From NCBI GenBank assembly GCA_963576475.1, contig OY754981.1, positions 15,322,716 through 15,386,715 on the forward strand: a stretch of 64,000 nt of DNA, written 5' to 3'. The DNA is from Molanna angustata. Its lineage: Eukaryota; Arthropoda; Insecta; Trichoptera; Molannidae. A program made the translations under genes and the position numbers. This document shows positions 23,099 to 35,304 of the stretch, piece after piece (within the stretch, counting starts at the first letter, position 1; every line of letters begins with the position of its first letter). The notes beneath the pieces are model-generated. The model did no database searches, was not told where the DNA came from, and saw only the letters and a program-made list of their open reading frames with translations.

Positions 23099-23470
23099 TA
23101 GTCACCTCTGGAGTGGCGCCCCCCAATGCCTACTGAATACCCTCGAAGCTGTACAAAGGCGTGCTGTGCGTTTGATCAACGACCCATTATTGACTGATGG
23201 ATTGCAATCACTAGACCATTGACGCAAGGTCTGTATTCTGTTTATTCTATAGATACTACCACGGGAGATACTCAGAAGAAATAGCATCCCTGGTCCCTCT
23301 TCCACCCATTCACAATAGTCACTCGTTTTACTCGATCTCAACACCCGTTCACAGTAAACCTTGAATTTTCTCGAACCAGTCGCTTCTCGAACTCTTTTAT
23401 TAACACAGCGGCCCGAATGTGGAACGATCTTCCGTGTTTCCACCTTCTTACAACCCGGGTCTTTTTAAAA
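23099..23470 (+). pseudogene. LINE family J C-terminal fragment, copy 2
   Basis: Parallels 13862-14350 (GGTAGTCACCTCTGGAGTGG, ATCACTAGACCATTGACG) but carries an in-frame stop at CATTGACGC and several small deletions, so it is older. Confidence 0.8.
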
Positions 23471-23883
23471 CCCGAATTTATATTTTCCTGAGTAGATTAT
23501 GGACCCTTAAATTAAATATATAAGACGATAAATTATATTTTTACTATGTGGGTGCTTTACATAGTAATACTAATCTAGCGCATTTGCCGCCATGCCACCG
23601 ACTCATCTGAAAGTGTTTATAATTTTTTTTTTAATCATTTTAGTTATTATTAAATAAATAAAGCTAACAAAAATTATTAGCGAATAAAATTGAAATAATA
23701 TAAATTAGAATCGCGATTGATAGCGCTCTCGAGATGATCTTTCCTGGTGCAGGAAGATATAGCCGTAGGGGTTTTAAACCAGCATTGAACCAATGGACTG
23801 TGGGTTGTGAATGTACTGGCTATTCGTAAAGGCTCTTCAGTAATTCACAACGAATATACCTACATAAAAATATAATGGTATAT

Positions 23884-24130
23884 TCAAACATACATTCAGT
23901 TTATGTCCATTATGGGGTAAGCAGTGAACATAGAGCTACGCCCCTATTTTTTTTTCTGTCTTAATGTCATTCACATAGTCATTATTTCATCCTTTTTAGG
24001 GCAGCCTTTGCTTTTTACTCCATACTTTGCATAATAACATATTATTTCTATTTGATATTAGTTCATCGTTTATTTTTTCAATATCATCAAATCTGTTTAG
24101 GATATTTTTCATTTTGCATTATTTTCTTGT
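23884..24130 (-). pseudogene. old RTE-like LINE 3' end
   Basis: ATTATGGGGTAAGCAGTGAAC parallels the ACGGGGTAGGCAGAGAGAAC block of the 6436 family; the rest is diverged. Confidence 0.4.
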
Positions 24131-24134
24131 ATTA

Positions 24135-25140
24135 ACTTTCTTTACCGAACTGGCTATCTGCGTTTTTAGCCAAACCTTTGTTATCAGTAGTTAAAGTTTA
24201 TCTATTTATGACTGCAATGTTTGGCTGAGGGCACGAAATATTTAGTAGCACAAAACGAAATATTTTGTAGTCACTATAGTTCGGTTAATTTTAAGATGAA
24301 ATTTTTTTCAGTGTAATAGTTGACTCAGAAGCAATACAAAAATTAAATAATACCCCCTTTTTTAATTATTTTTCACTATCATAAATATGTAATTATGTAA
24401 TGACTATACTTGCAAATATTAAATAATATTTAAATTTAGGTACCTGATATTACGTGAATGTTTATGCATTCGAGCAAATTGTAATGCTTATCTGTAGGTA
24501 TTTACAAGTTATTTCTTAAAATGAAAATTCTTCCATGATATAGTATTAGGTACCTACGTAATTTTAAACCAACACTGGGAATTTCGAATAGCTATGCTAA
24601 AATTTATTTACAGCTTTGAATTGGAATGGAGACAGTATTTAACACTAACTCACAAAAAGCATAATGCAAACAAATTTAACTGTCACATATAACAGTGATT
24701 TAGAGGATTTCATTCTTCTTTTTAAGTCACAAATAACTTTACAATTTCATTTATTGTCATGAAATTTTTCTGTTGACTTAACGATTAGGACAATATATTT
24801 TATGCTTCGATTTTTGGCACTTTGATTTGTTTAATTTTCAACAGTAACTGCGCCTCTTGACACTATTCGTGCAAAGTTTATCGGCGGCATTAGAAATAGT
24901 TGGGATATTGGTGTGAGATGTGACACATAAAATACTTATGTATATGATTTTAGCGGTAATATTTGAAAAGATCAGAAATAAAATATGAGAAAGAGATGAT
25001 TTAAGGCGCAGTTTAAGGCAACGCGTTGCCCAACGTAGACGGATGAAATGAAAACTTGAGAAACTATTGTATGAGTAAACACGTCCTGAAAGAATCGAGT
25101 AAGTGTATTAGAATCGAGCGTTACGTAAAATATTATGGTT
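24135..25140. other. AT-rich DNA, nothing recognised
   Basis: No gene or shared repeat recognised. Confidence 0.4.
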
Positions 25141-25145
25141 TATTT

Positions 25146-25182
25146 CCGGTCCAATGCGTTAAAAGGTATTGGACCGGAGTTT
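25146..25182. repeat. short inverted repeat
   Basis: TCCGGTCCAAT and ATTGGACCGGA flank a 12-base loop, a perfect 11-bp stem. Confidence 0.65.
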
Positions 25183-25247
25183 AGAATTATTAAATACCCA
25201 TTATTAAAAAAAACAAACATTCGTGTTTGTAAGCCTTATAATTTTTA

Positions 25248-25330
25248 ATAATTTAAAAATATAATTTTTTTGTTCACACCACTTTTGAGCACTCAAATGT
25301 GGTGTAAACAAAAAAGTTATAATTTTAATT
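25248..25330. repeat. inverted repeat hairpin
   Basis: TGTTCACACCAC and TGTGGTGTAAACA arms extend through AT-rich flanks (AATATAATTTTTT and AAAAAAGTTATAATTTT) to about 30 bp each. Confidence 0.65.
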
Positions 25331-25585
25331 TATTAGTTAAAATGAACCACAAAGTAATACCTACAAAGAATAAAGATATTAAGTTATGGAGAATAAGATA
25401 TTAAGATATCAAGAAATTAAGTTATTTTTAACTTATGGAGAATACGTGGAAACAAACCGTTGTTAATTTTTTTTTACGAAATAAGTATCCATTCAAAATA
25501 ATAAAAAAATGGAATATGTATAGAAAAATAATAAAGGCACATTTTATTTTTAATATGACTTTGTATAAACCACGTAATTTATTGT

Positions 25586-25650
25586 ATTTATGTGACCGGT
25601 TTCGGAACTAACCGTTCCATCTTCAGGCAAAATTACAACTAGCACATAAA
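25586..25650 (-). ncRNA. hammerhead-ribozyme-like motif, possible Penelope-type relic
   Basis: Minus strand carries, in order, CTGAAGA (25626-25620), a base T, stem GGAAC-GGTTA-GTTCC (25618-25604), GAAAC (25603-25599), then CG and GTC ending at 25594. This is the hammerhead core CUGANGA / stem II / GAAA / UH, with a tiny stem III (AC/GU). TTTATGT at 25650-25644 can pair with ACATAAA at 25593-25587 as a distal stem I; the proximal stem I pairing is imperfect. Penelope-like terminal repeats are known to carry such motifs, but no Penelope gene is adjacent. Catalytic activity is not shown. Confidence 0.55.
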
Positions 25651-26024
25651 GTGACGGTGTGCTTTGAAGAAAACTATGGGGGACGTGCTTGGATGAATTC
25701 ATATAGTAACAAACCCACCTCTGAAAACTTGTTTGAATGAAGATAAATTAAATAAATCTGAATGTGTACACGTGCTAACGGCTAAGAGAATAATTGATAA
25801 TAACGCTGTAGTGGGGGCGGGGAGAGGCTAGTCATAATTATAAATTGCTGATATAATAGTAAGCGGAAACATATTAAATAGTGGCGAGTTACTTATATTT
25901 ATTTGAATATCAACGATGTTTTCATATTTATTCAATGCAATGGGGGAAGAAATCTATAGCTTCGAAAAATCCCTTGACGTAAAGTATAAGAAAAATCATA
26001 TGAGGATGAAATAAATATCTTCTT

Positions 26025-26600
26025 CTTCGATGGCGCTACAGCCCAAGTCGAGCCTTGGCCTCCTATTTTATATAATATTTTTGCCTCCAACCCCGTCTGT
26101 CCTCAGCTGCCGTCCTCCAGTTTGTAACGCTTAAAAGCTGTACTGCATCCCTTCACACCTCGTCTTCCCATCGCAACCTGGGTCTTCCTATTTTCCTTCT
26201 TCCTCCTGGATGACAGTCAGTCATAATTCTCTTTGGAATTCGCATATTTGGCATTCTCTGAAAATGTCCAGCCCATCTCAATCTCGATATTCTTATATGT
26301 GTTGAGATACTGGGTGATTCATACATTCTGTACAGTTCTTCGTTTCGCCTTATACGCCACTCTTCCCCATCTTTCACTAGACCGCATATGCGGCGGAGAA
26401 CTTTCCTCTCAAATATGTCTATAGCTTCAGCGGATTTTATTGTAAGTGTTAACGTCTCGCACCCGTATGTAACCACAGTCCTAATAATTGTCACGTATAG
26501 GATTATTTTGGTTTTCCTATGGACGTTTCGAGACTCAAACACTGGAACCAAGGAGAAGTATGTCCTGTTACCTGCTGAGATTCTTGAAGAAATAAATATC
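26025..26600 (-). pseudogene. RTE-like LINE C-terminus with (GAA)n tail
   Basis: Minus strand has 149 open codons: VTYGCETLTLTIKS, FERKVLRRICGLVKDG, SRLRWAGHFQRMP and GRRKIGRPRLRWEDEV, the usual C-terminal signature. The 3' tail is a CTTCTTCTTCG run on the plus strand. 5'-truncated, catalytic core missing. Confidence 0.85.
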
Positions 26601-26604
26601 AAAT

Positions 26605-27450
26605 TATTACGAATACAAACAACATTAAACTTAATGAAATAAATATCATTTGAACCAAATTCTTGTGTATATTTTTGCAGGATATTAAATTTTGGTATGA
26701 CTGCGCATATATTTTGTAGATTTTTGTTTCTTTAATACAAAACCTTTTGACAACTTCTACTGACAGTTCAAAGATCTTAACATACATAATTATTTTGTAA
26801 TTTCGTATGCTCGCATAACATCTGCACATTTCGTAAATTGAGTGCAGATTATTTTTACCATTTTCTCCATCTTTCTGCATTGTATAATAAGTAATTTTAA
26901 TTTCCCCCAGGGTTCAGTATCCGACTCGGTTTTATCGTGATATTTTACCAAAATTTAACCTAATTGTATTTGGATTGAACGATGTGATATATGAAGAATA
27001 TAATCATTGGACCGATTTTAAAATAAGTGAGCTGTGGAGGAGAAATCTCGTAACAGTAAAACCGAATGGTCGCCTTTGGCTATATGGAATTCCAGAAAGA
27101 TATTATAATTTTATTATAATATGTCTTCTGCGTAGAGTGCAACCGCCGATAATTTTTTGCAAAACGAAATGATGTTTGTCTTCAGGACCAAGTCGGAAAC
27201 AATATGCATTTATCATCATGTAAGAACGAAATGATATCGTTTATTAAAAAAATACACAATGGCGGATTAATTATCTTCCAATCAACCCAAAAATCGTGAA
27301 GTATGAAGTAAATTAGGTACTAATGTATAATATGGTAAAAAAAATGTATAACATTAAACAGACGGATAGAAGCATCGGGGAAAAGAAGGTAGGAATTGTA
27401 GGACGCAGAAAGATCATTACTTTAGAATTATTAGATTAATATAAGTTCTT
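26605..27450. other. AT-rich DNA, nothing recognised
   Basis: The 65-codon frame at 26975-27172 has a fairly balanced composition but no domain I know, so I do not call it. Confidence 0.35.
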
Positions 27451-27454
27451 GAGT

Positions 27455-28005
27455 TTTTACTCCTCACTAACCAAAGGGGATATAGTGGGGAGTTATGATT
27501 TCGTAATTTTTAAGGCTATTCTTTTATTGTAGATTATCAACTAGTATCATGCTGAATTGTATTCTGAAAGTTTCATAACAATATATCTACGGCGTGTTCA
27601 TTTTACTTTATCAATTTACTTTATTAATTCATTTCAAATTTTCCAAATATGTATATGTATGTATATCTAATCCTCGCTTAGACCCCATTAGATTTTGAAG
27701 GATATCTGAATAGTGCTTCTTATTTTTTTAACTATCAATTATTTAAAAGTGAACCCAAGCTCAGGAAACTTACAATTTGAAATTTTTATTTTCAAATTGG
27801 TAAAAAGGCTCATTACATTCATAAAATGGCATTGAAGAATTATTAAGTTTTCATAATGATATATTTAAATAAAATATAATTGAACACTCATTTTATGAAA
27901 ATGCTGAAAATTTTCCATACAAAATTTGAATACTTTATGGAGTGACTTGTTTGTGAGAAGTTTATCGTTGGCCACAACCCACTCGTTTTCTTATAGTGTA
28001 GGTAA
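27455..28005 (+). mobile_element. short copy of the 14.7-kb dispersed element
   Basis: Starts TTTTTACTCCTCACTAACC and ends GTTGGCCACAACCCACTCGTTT, matching both ends of 14695-18165. It lacks the 313-bp array. It shows the family's ends and that the array is internal. Confidence 0.65.
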
Positions 28006-28009
28006 GAGA

Positions 28010-28730
28010 TAGCAACGTCAAAAACAATTCATTATTAAATGCCTGGTTTATGACACCTCGATATGACATTTTTCATTATGACATTGGTAAATTTATGTCC
28101 CGGGTGTGAGTGATTGATCAATTTATGTTGGTGTGATTGATCGAGGCGTAAATTGATAAATCTTCGAGATGATTCCTATCCCCCATTCCCTCTCTCTTCC
28201 TATTCAATTGGGGTTTGTACATTTAAGTATATAAGTATCTTTTATTTTATGTAATGATTTGTTAGATTTAACTTTTTTGATCGTCAGTTCTTGATGGAAT
28301 TCCATTTAAATTTCTTATAATTTTTAATAAATAAAATTTAAAAAACGTATTTAAAATCAATTCCACTATTTATTAAGACTACAACCTACAACCGTTTTCG
28401 TGCTAAGCAATACATAAGTTTAACAGAGTATTTATATAAAGACAATCTGGAGCCAGAGTATTTATATAAAGTGAATCTGGAGCCAGGTTATAATTAAAAC
28501 AATAATTTAAATTTCATTTGACTAGAAACAATTATATAAAGAAATTTAAGGAATTGTACTAGCTACAAGCTATTTTATTGTTTAAATGCATTAGGGAACT
28601 TTGCCGGTTTCGTTTTTATATTATGTTGTATGTATATTTTCTTGCAAATTGTATGTAAGTCTGTTTATAGAATTAAATATAATTGCGTTATACATATGAT
28701 CACTATCATTATCACGATCTAAGTGATGCC
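28010..28730. other. AT-rich DNA, nothing recognised
   Basis: A 33-bp imperfect duplication (GAGCCAGAGTATTTATATAAAG-like) at about 28425-28490 is the only structure seen. Confidence 0.4.
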
Positions 28731-28734
28731 GCAA

Positions 28735-29000
28735 CGTTAGGTACCCATTGGCTATGCCATAGTCTAGAAAAGAAAATAGCACGAGACTTCAGTAGCGTGA
28801 ATGGGGATGGCATTCCCGTGGTGTGGTACGATTAGCAGAATTGTCTCAACTAAAAATGCATTACATTCAGAATTGATGGTGAACTTCATTGCTGAATTAT
28901 GTGAGATGTTATTGTTGCCTGTTGTGTTTTTGATTACCCGGCTCTTACGGCACACCCGAAATCAATGATAATAGAAAAAATAGAGTGAAAGCTCTATTCT
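28735..29000 (+). repeat. dispersed repeat family B, copy 1
   Basis: Shares with 39895-40170 the words TTGCCTGTTGT, ACTCTTACG/GCTCTTACGG, AATGATAATAGAAAA and CTCTA-TCGAAGCCGGT, and the middle TTCATTGCTGAAT. Related minus copy at 48800-48985. No coding potential. Confidence 0.6.
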
Positions 29001-29263
29001 AAGCCGGTGCCTCATAGTAAAACACAACTTTAAAAAATCTAAATTAGTTTCTTATCAAACAAACATTATTAGAATTTATTTATATTTTATTTAAGAAACA
29101 CTCACAGAGAAATTGACATTAAAAAATACAAAATATATAAATACAAAATAACATGTAAGGTCAACTCTCCAATTACGAGTGCCTGCAGCATGTTATATTA
29201 AAATACCTATGATAAGGTGGTAGGAGGAGAAAAAGGGGACAAATTCAAGGACCACAGTTGATT

Positions 29264-29960
29264 CTAGGATTGCTCTTGCGAATATATTATAATATCTTTA
29301 CTCAATTGCTTAAATTCTGCATATTTTAAATTAAAAATGTCCAAGTCAGACAAAAGTCTATTGTAGTCATCACAAATTCTACGGATTATTTCATTCTTGC
29401 CAAGGTTTGTACGAAATGGTGAAATTGCTAATACATTATTTTGTCTACTATTACACGATTGTACTCTAAAATTAATTAATTCAAGTAAGTCAGGACAGTC
29501 TATTAAATTATGTAAGATTTTGTACAGAAATAAAATTCCACTAAGAGTTCTACGATCACTTAAAGAACCAATTTTATAATGCATAGCGGCTATGTTGTAA
29601 TTTAAAAACCTATTATATGTTCTATAATTTAAGAACTTTAAAAACTTGTTCTGAATCCGTTCTATACGAAGAATATGAATATTATAAGATGGACTCCATA
29701 TTATTGATCCAAATTCTAATATACTTCGTACAAAAGATGTATATAGAACTTTAAGAACACATTCGTCTCTGAACGGTTTAGACACTCTAATAATAAAACC
29801 TAACATTTTATACGCTTTTGCTGTAATGTAATTAATGTGACTAATGTAATTCAGCTTACTATCCAGCAAGATACCCAAATCCCGGACTTCATTCACGTTT
29901 CCTATAGGTAACATGTTAATTTTGTAAGTAGAATTACATTTAGTTCTATATACAACATTT
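29264..29960 (-). pseudogene. jockey/CR1-type LINE reverse transcriptase, C-terminal third
   Basis: 216 open codons on the minus strand: VNEVRDLGILLDSKLNY, VSKPFRDECVLKVLYTSFVR, SILEFGSIIWSPSYN and a long C-terminal domain to the stop at 29264. The frame continues to about 29960 before it is lost. This is the region after YADD. The 3' untranslated part runs toward 29050. It resembles the thumb of the complete LINE at 52.8 kb but is clearly a different family. 5'-truncated. Confidence 0.88.
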
Positions 29961-29988
29961 TTAACATATATGTAGGTACCTGTGTTTC

Positions 29989-30036
29989 TACCAAAGACCT
30001 TATATACTAAAGTATATTATAAGGTCTTTGGTTTCT
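29989..30036. repeat. short near-perfect inverted repeat
   Basis: ACCAAAGACCTTATA and TATAAGGTCTTTGGT flank a 14-base centre. Confidence 0.75.
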
Positions 30037-30483
30037 ACAGTCCCACGTGGGTTTTTATAGGTTCTTTGTGATAGTTGTTCCATGTCTCAAATTAACTTTG
30101 CCTACTTTTGCTAATTTAGTTGAGTTGCATAAACATTATGGCTATGTGTTGCAATGTCTTATGTTGTTATAAATGATTAATTAAACCTCAGCAGAGACTA
30201 AGCAACAATTTATTTAGGTATGTCAGAATAAGCTTAGAGCATATCCTATTATTAGCTTTAATCTGATACTGCATGACACTGCGACAATTATACGCGAGAT
30301 CTGCTCTACTATTAAAGGACATTTTAAAGACAATTTACCCATTTTCCTCATTACACAGCCTCCAAGAACGGAAAGATCCTCTTTCACCAATATAATTAAT
30401 GTCCCCTAGTTGCAAACTTCAAACGGCCAAAGAAATTTTATATATAATGCCACCAAATTACACAATCGACAGAAAACACATTA

Positions 30484-30960
30484 CATACATACATACATAC
30501 CATCACGCCATGTCCCTCACGGGGTAGGCAGAGAGAACCGAACGCCACATTTTTCTATCTTGACACACATTCATCGCCTCATCAACATTCATACATCGTC
30601 TTATACACGTTCGTCTGTTGTTCACGCTTCTTACATTTCCATCTTTCAGAATATCGTTTACATGGTCGTGCCATCCTTTTCTTGGGCGCCCCCGACCTCT
30701 TATTCCATTCCTGTCAGCTTTGTATATTTTCTTCGTCAGGCGTTCTTCATTCATTCTCTCCAAGTGGCCAAACCATCTCAATGTGTTAACTTTCATTCTG
30801 TTAATTACATCTTTCTTCATCTTACATTCTTTCCTTGTGTCTTCATTTCGAACTCTGTCATACATCGTTCTGTTACAAATTCTTCTAAGCGATCTCATTT
30901 CAACTGCATTTATTCTGCTTTCGTGCGACTTCTGCCATGTCCAGGTCTCACTCGCGCGCG
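30484..30960 (-). pseudogene. RTE-like LINE C-terminus and 3' end, best copy of its family
   Basis: 131 open codons on the minus strand: MRSLRRICNRTMYDRVRNED, VNTLRWFGHLERMNEERL, GRGRPRKGWHDHVNDIL and DRKMWRSVLSAYPVRDMA. The stop is followed by the family 3' end and a TGTA tail (plus: TACATACATACATACCATCA at 30484). This is the reference for copies at 6436, 8338, 11697 and 35305. The catalytic core is absent. Confidence 0.88.
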
Positions 30961-31042
30961 CACAGAAAACACATTACGTCATGAATATATAACATCAGTT
31001 CGGAACATATAGGTAAATAACAATATAACATCAAATAAAACA

Positions 31043-31127
31043 TAATTACTAATTTATTACAATAAACAATTGGTATATAATTTAATTACTAATTTATTAC
31101 AATAAACAATTGGTATATAATTTAATC
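31043..31127. repeat. 42-bp tandem duplication
   Basis: ATTACTAATTTATTACAATA..ATTGGTATATAATTTA occurs twice in direct succession. Confidence 0.85.
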
Positions 31128-31194
31128 TTAGAACAATATACACTTTGTACTTAAAAAAATCCTTTGGTCTTATTGTATGCATAATAATTATTGT

Positions 31195-31660
31195 CCATAT
31201 AATTTTTACTCTCCATTACTATGGAGTAGTGGATATAGACACAATTTTTTAGCGTTATTTTTTACATCAATTTCTCAACGGGTATCATGTTGAGAGTGCA
31301 CGGGTACGAGGTTCGTCGTGATGTGTTTGTATGTATGGCGTATCCTTTTTGTGTCGTCCTCTCTACAGTCCAAACTATAAGTCCTATTATCAACTTCATA
31401 TTTTCATCATATGTGTAAAATGCATAGACCTAGAGCTAATTAGTTTTCCATAGACAACTTTTAATTTCTTCTCTATGATTTCATCATTCACGTTGTTTTT
31501 TTTGTGTCCTCTCTGCTGCCCAAAATATAAATCCGATTGGCTTCATATTGATATCATATATTATGTAAAGTCCATATACTTGGAGTTGATTAGTTTTCCA
31601 TAGACAACCGTTAATTTCTTCTCTATGATTTCATCTGTCAAAATTTTCAAATTGTTGTTG
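31195..31660 (+). mobile_element. 5' part of the 14.7-kb dispersed element
   Basis: Matches 14700-15160 including CATCAATTTCTCAACGGGTA, GTCGTGATGTGTTTGT and two CCAAACTATAAGTC-type sub-repeats 148 bp apart, then ends before the 313-bp array. Confidence 0.75.
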
Positions 31661-31699
31661 TGTAAAAAATTCCAATTACGAATTTATAAAAAAAATACA

Positions 31700-32640
31700 T
31701 TGCTTTGAGGTACAGAAAAGTGCTTCTTCTCTTTTCTTTTATCATCGGTTTATTAGGTGAGATGCGACTAGTGTGTGGGCATAAACGCATGTGTCGTGTT
31801 TCTTTTTATAAGGTACTGCCGTGATGGAATGTACTTATGTACGTTTTTAAAACATTCTAAGTTGGGTCAGCGAGCATGGCGATAAAATGTCGCCCATCAG
31901 TTTTATTGCCACGCTCAAAAATTGACTCTCCGTCGTATTATCTCGACCGGAGATATTTTACGCATGAAAATGCTCTGCCTTGGGCAAATTTTCAATAATG
32001 TTCGCATGGCATCACGCGAGAGTCTCTCGACAATGAGGTGGGGAGGAAGACGGCTAAGTGCTCGGTTGGAGCACGACCACACGGCCGTACCTTAAGGACC
32101 TAATTGTTAGGTTCGTATCTCGTGCGAGGCCATTTCTTTCGCAATTCGACAGAGTCGCGGGTGTGAATAATCGGAGACCTTTTTTTCGCAAAAAATATCA
32201 CATTCTTCAATACGGCATAATGGTATGTTATACTTGTGTCGGTGGAGAATATTTCATAATAGCGAGAATATTCCATAGAGCGTCACTCGTAAAGAAACTT
32301 TCACCTTAAAAATAAACTTTTTGTAAACAATTCTTCAAGGAACCTACCTCAGTATCTTATTTTTATCTTGGATATGGTAATTATAACTCATCTCTTTGAA
32401 TTGAATATATATCGTTATGATATTAAATTTAAAACGTTCTCATAAAAATTTTAATTAAAAATTCTATTCACACTGATAAATAATTATGCAAAGTGACGAA
32501 AAAGCAAAAGACACAATAGGCATGATGACTAATTTTGAAAAACTATCTCACGATGTTTTTACGCATTCACTGTTTTCAAATATATATACATTTCTACATA
32601 AAATAAAGGTTTAGTAGCAAAAATCGCCATTTTAAAATCA
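31700..32640. other. unique-looking, less AT-rich DNA
   Basis: About 31780-32300 has clearly higher GC than its flanks and matches no repeat in the window. The 83-codon frame at 32058 has no recognisable domain. It could be a regulatory or conserved intronic segment; that is a guess. Confidence 0.35.
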
Positions 32641-32782
32641 AATTTGACATTTACGCCAAAAAAACGCTTGTAGTATCATGGCGGCTGCCGACCCTGACGG
32701 TGACGTCATGGTATCGTAAACTGCATATCACTACTATATGTAATATATGTGTTCTAAGACGATTTGTGTATTTATAATCAAT

Positions 32783-32990
32783 TCAAAAGTGCATAAGTGT
32801 TGTGCGGTCCCTAAATGTACAAACACGACGAAAAAAACACCTACTGAGGTATTTGTTTTCGTCCCACGCGAAAAAAAAGAGAAATAAGTGATTAAATTTC
32901 GCACGGCGAGACACAAGTGAATTTTATTAAGTACGCGTTTACAATGAAGTACAGTATTTGTTCCCCCACTTTTAGCTCTCAATAATATAA
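32783..32990 (+). pseudogene. THAP zinc-finger domain relic
   Basis: In frame from 32783 one reads HKCCAVPKCTNTTKKTPTEV then FVFVPREKKEK, a stop, then VIKFRTARHK. The C-x4-C spacing, the N-T-x-K-x-P step and the FVP motif followed by W/V-IKF-R look like the N-terminal half of a THAP domain. In insects these are common in P-element-like transposases. The C-terminal zinc ligands (CEDHF) are not seen and there are stops. Confidence 0.55.
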
Positions 32991-33659
32991 TATTTACCAT
33001 TATTTAGGCAATAAGCATATAAAGAACTTCATTAATGTCCAAACGTCAAAATAGGCCATCATAAGTTTCCCGCGTATGTTTTTAGCTTATGAACACATAA
33101 TGTAGAGAGAAGAAGGAGCATATTTTATCGATTTTCGAGATGTAAGTTGTATTTAAATTACAGATAAATAAAGTACTTATATGTACTTATTATTAAGTTT
33201 TTACGTTTCGAAATTCTGATGAACAAAAGTCTTTGTTCGACGCAAAGAAATATCCGACCATCAAAAGTTCCATTCTAGTTAAGAGTAGTTAAGACAGGCA
33301 GAAAAATAACTACTATGGCTGCTATTGCTAAAAATAACGATAGCAGATAAATATAGCTTGTTATGAACACAATACAAATAACGAGCGCTATGTAATAATT
33401 CGTATGCTGCTAAAATTGTAACGATGTTTTAAAACGCATGCTTCGCGTAATCGCCGTCGTTTCGCAAATCGCTTCATTGCATGAAAAAAATATAGCTTGC
33501 TAGTTTAGTTTGGCAGTGACCAGCATCATAACATGTCGAACGTTCGTCAGCTCACCATCGCGTGACAAAATTGTAGAATACTAAAACTAAATTAGTTTAC
33601 CATACGTTGCGAGCGTTCATTATTTATTTATTTATTCAATAAAAACTAAGTTACATACA

Positions 33660-34265
33660 AAATACAATTAACATAGGCCCGATATTACAGTCGGCCCTCA
33701 ACTCATTGAGTTTTCCAAACTCAAGATTAATGTTAAGGGGAGATTGAATCCATTTCCGTATTACAGTGCAATATGACATGTCAGTTACTAAATCTTCAAT
33801 TATAGACATATTTCACTTTTTCTGTGGTTATTATCTGTCAAATTTAAATAACCTCAAATAATACGAAATACAAAACGGGACGCTACGACTTTAAATACCA
33901 TTGTTTTATTATCCAACATGGTAAATTTAATTTTTTTCACCAAAATAATGCTTTTAAATGCCCGTGTTCGTTTCAATACGGCTGTCAGTTTGTTTTGTTG
34001 TGTGGCGCCACCTTCGATACAACACTGAAACTACACACGTTGCCTAACGCCTCTAGTGATAGAAACTGAAACTACACGAGTTGCCTAGCAAATGACAGTT
34101 GACTCACAGTTAAGTACTTAATCTGCCAGAAACGTTGAGTTAAATATTTGTCGTTTTAGTGACGTATTTGAGGGAAGATTAGGTCTAAACGGACACTGTA
34201 ATACGCTATATTTTTGTAAAACTTCAGTTTAGCTCTTAAACTGACACTGTAATACCGGCCCATAG
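33660..34265 (+). mobile_element. non-autonomous TIR element, family M, copy 1
   Basis: Ends are inverted: GGCCCGATATTACAGTC at the left and ACTGTAATACCGGCCC at the right. The interior matches 45446-46003 in reverse over its whole length (AAACGGGACGCTACGACTT, AATTTTTTTCACCAAAATAA, GTTTGTTTTGTTGTGTGGCG). A local duplication (GAAACTACAC..GTTGCCTA) makes this copy longer. No open frame; flanked by TA on both sides. Confidence 0.85.
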
Positions 34266-34454
34266 TGTCCCCCGATAGGTAGGTGAGTATCTAGGTAAAT
34301 TGAAACTATTTGCTTTGATGAATACTTGTTCCATTTATATTTAATTTGTTTTAGTTTTAAGTATCTAATTAAAATATTAATATATCGATAACACCAAAAT
34401 AAACATAGTCCAGACCGACAATTAATGCGTATATTGTGTTGAAGACTATCAGAG

Positions 34455-34690
34455 GAATTGGCGCGACCATACTATGACGTCGTGCGCTCTGATTGTTTTT
34501 TCTCATAAAATGGCGGACTAACACATTTTGTATTTTTATATTTATAATATTATTATTATTCACTCCTATAAATTAAAAAAAAAACATTTTTTAAATCTTT
34601 ATAACCTATTTTATTTTATAAAATCATAATTTCAATGATTTTTTTCTTACAGTCATCACACCTATTACATATTTTAATATATTAATCATA
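34455..34690 (+). repeat. direct repeat D, copy 1
   Basis: About 230 bp shared with 35085-35300: TGACGTCGTGCGCTCTGATTG, CATAAAATGGCGGAC, and a long AATCATAATTTCAATGATTT block. Confidence 0.8.
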
Positions 34691-35084
34691 ATATGTATAT
34701 GAATCATAACAGTTATCCCATATGTATATAAGATTCATCATAATACATTGTGTATTTCCATTTCAACCTCATGTAACACTGTACAACTCCCACAAACAAT
34801 ATAATTACATCATTTTATTTTATAATCAAGCAATGAAAGCCACCAAGTTATTTATTTCTGAAACGTTAAATATTCTCCACCACGTTACAATACTCGGTGC
34901 GTGTTATAACAGATGCGTCAACGATTCAATAGAGCGGATAGCGATATTATTTGGTTTATTGTCCCAAATAAATCAATAAATAAAAATAGCATGTTAAAAA
35001 TAAGCAGCATATTCCATATAGCTTGTTATGAAAAAAATAGCCATTTCGAACAACACAACAGTTGACAGTAACAAACACAATTGA

Positions 35085-35300
35085 CAGTGACAATATGGTG
35101 ACGTCATGCGCTCTGATTGGTGTTTCACATAAAATGGCGGACAAACATATTTTGTATTTTTATTTTAATAATATTAATATTATTCGCTCTTTTAAAATGA
35201 AAATAAATATATTTTTTCAAATCTTTATAACATATTTTATCTAATAAAATCATAATTTCAATGATTTTTTCTTACTGTCATCACGCCTATTATAAATGTA
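35085..35300 (+). repeat. direct repeat D, copy 2
   Basis: Second copy, 630 bp downstream. It keeps a perfect TGACGTCA palindrome (CRE-like) and GATTGGT (inverted CCAAT box), both degraded in copy 1. Regulatory activity is not implied. Confidence 0.8.
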
Positions 35301-35304
35301 TTTA

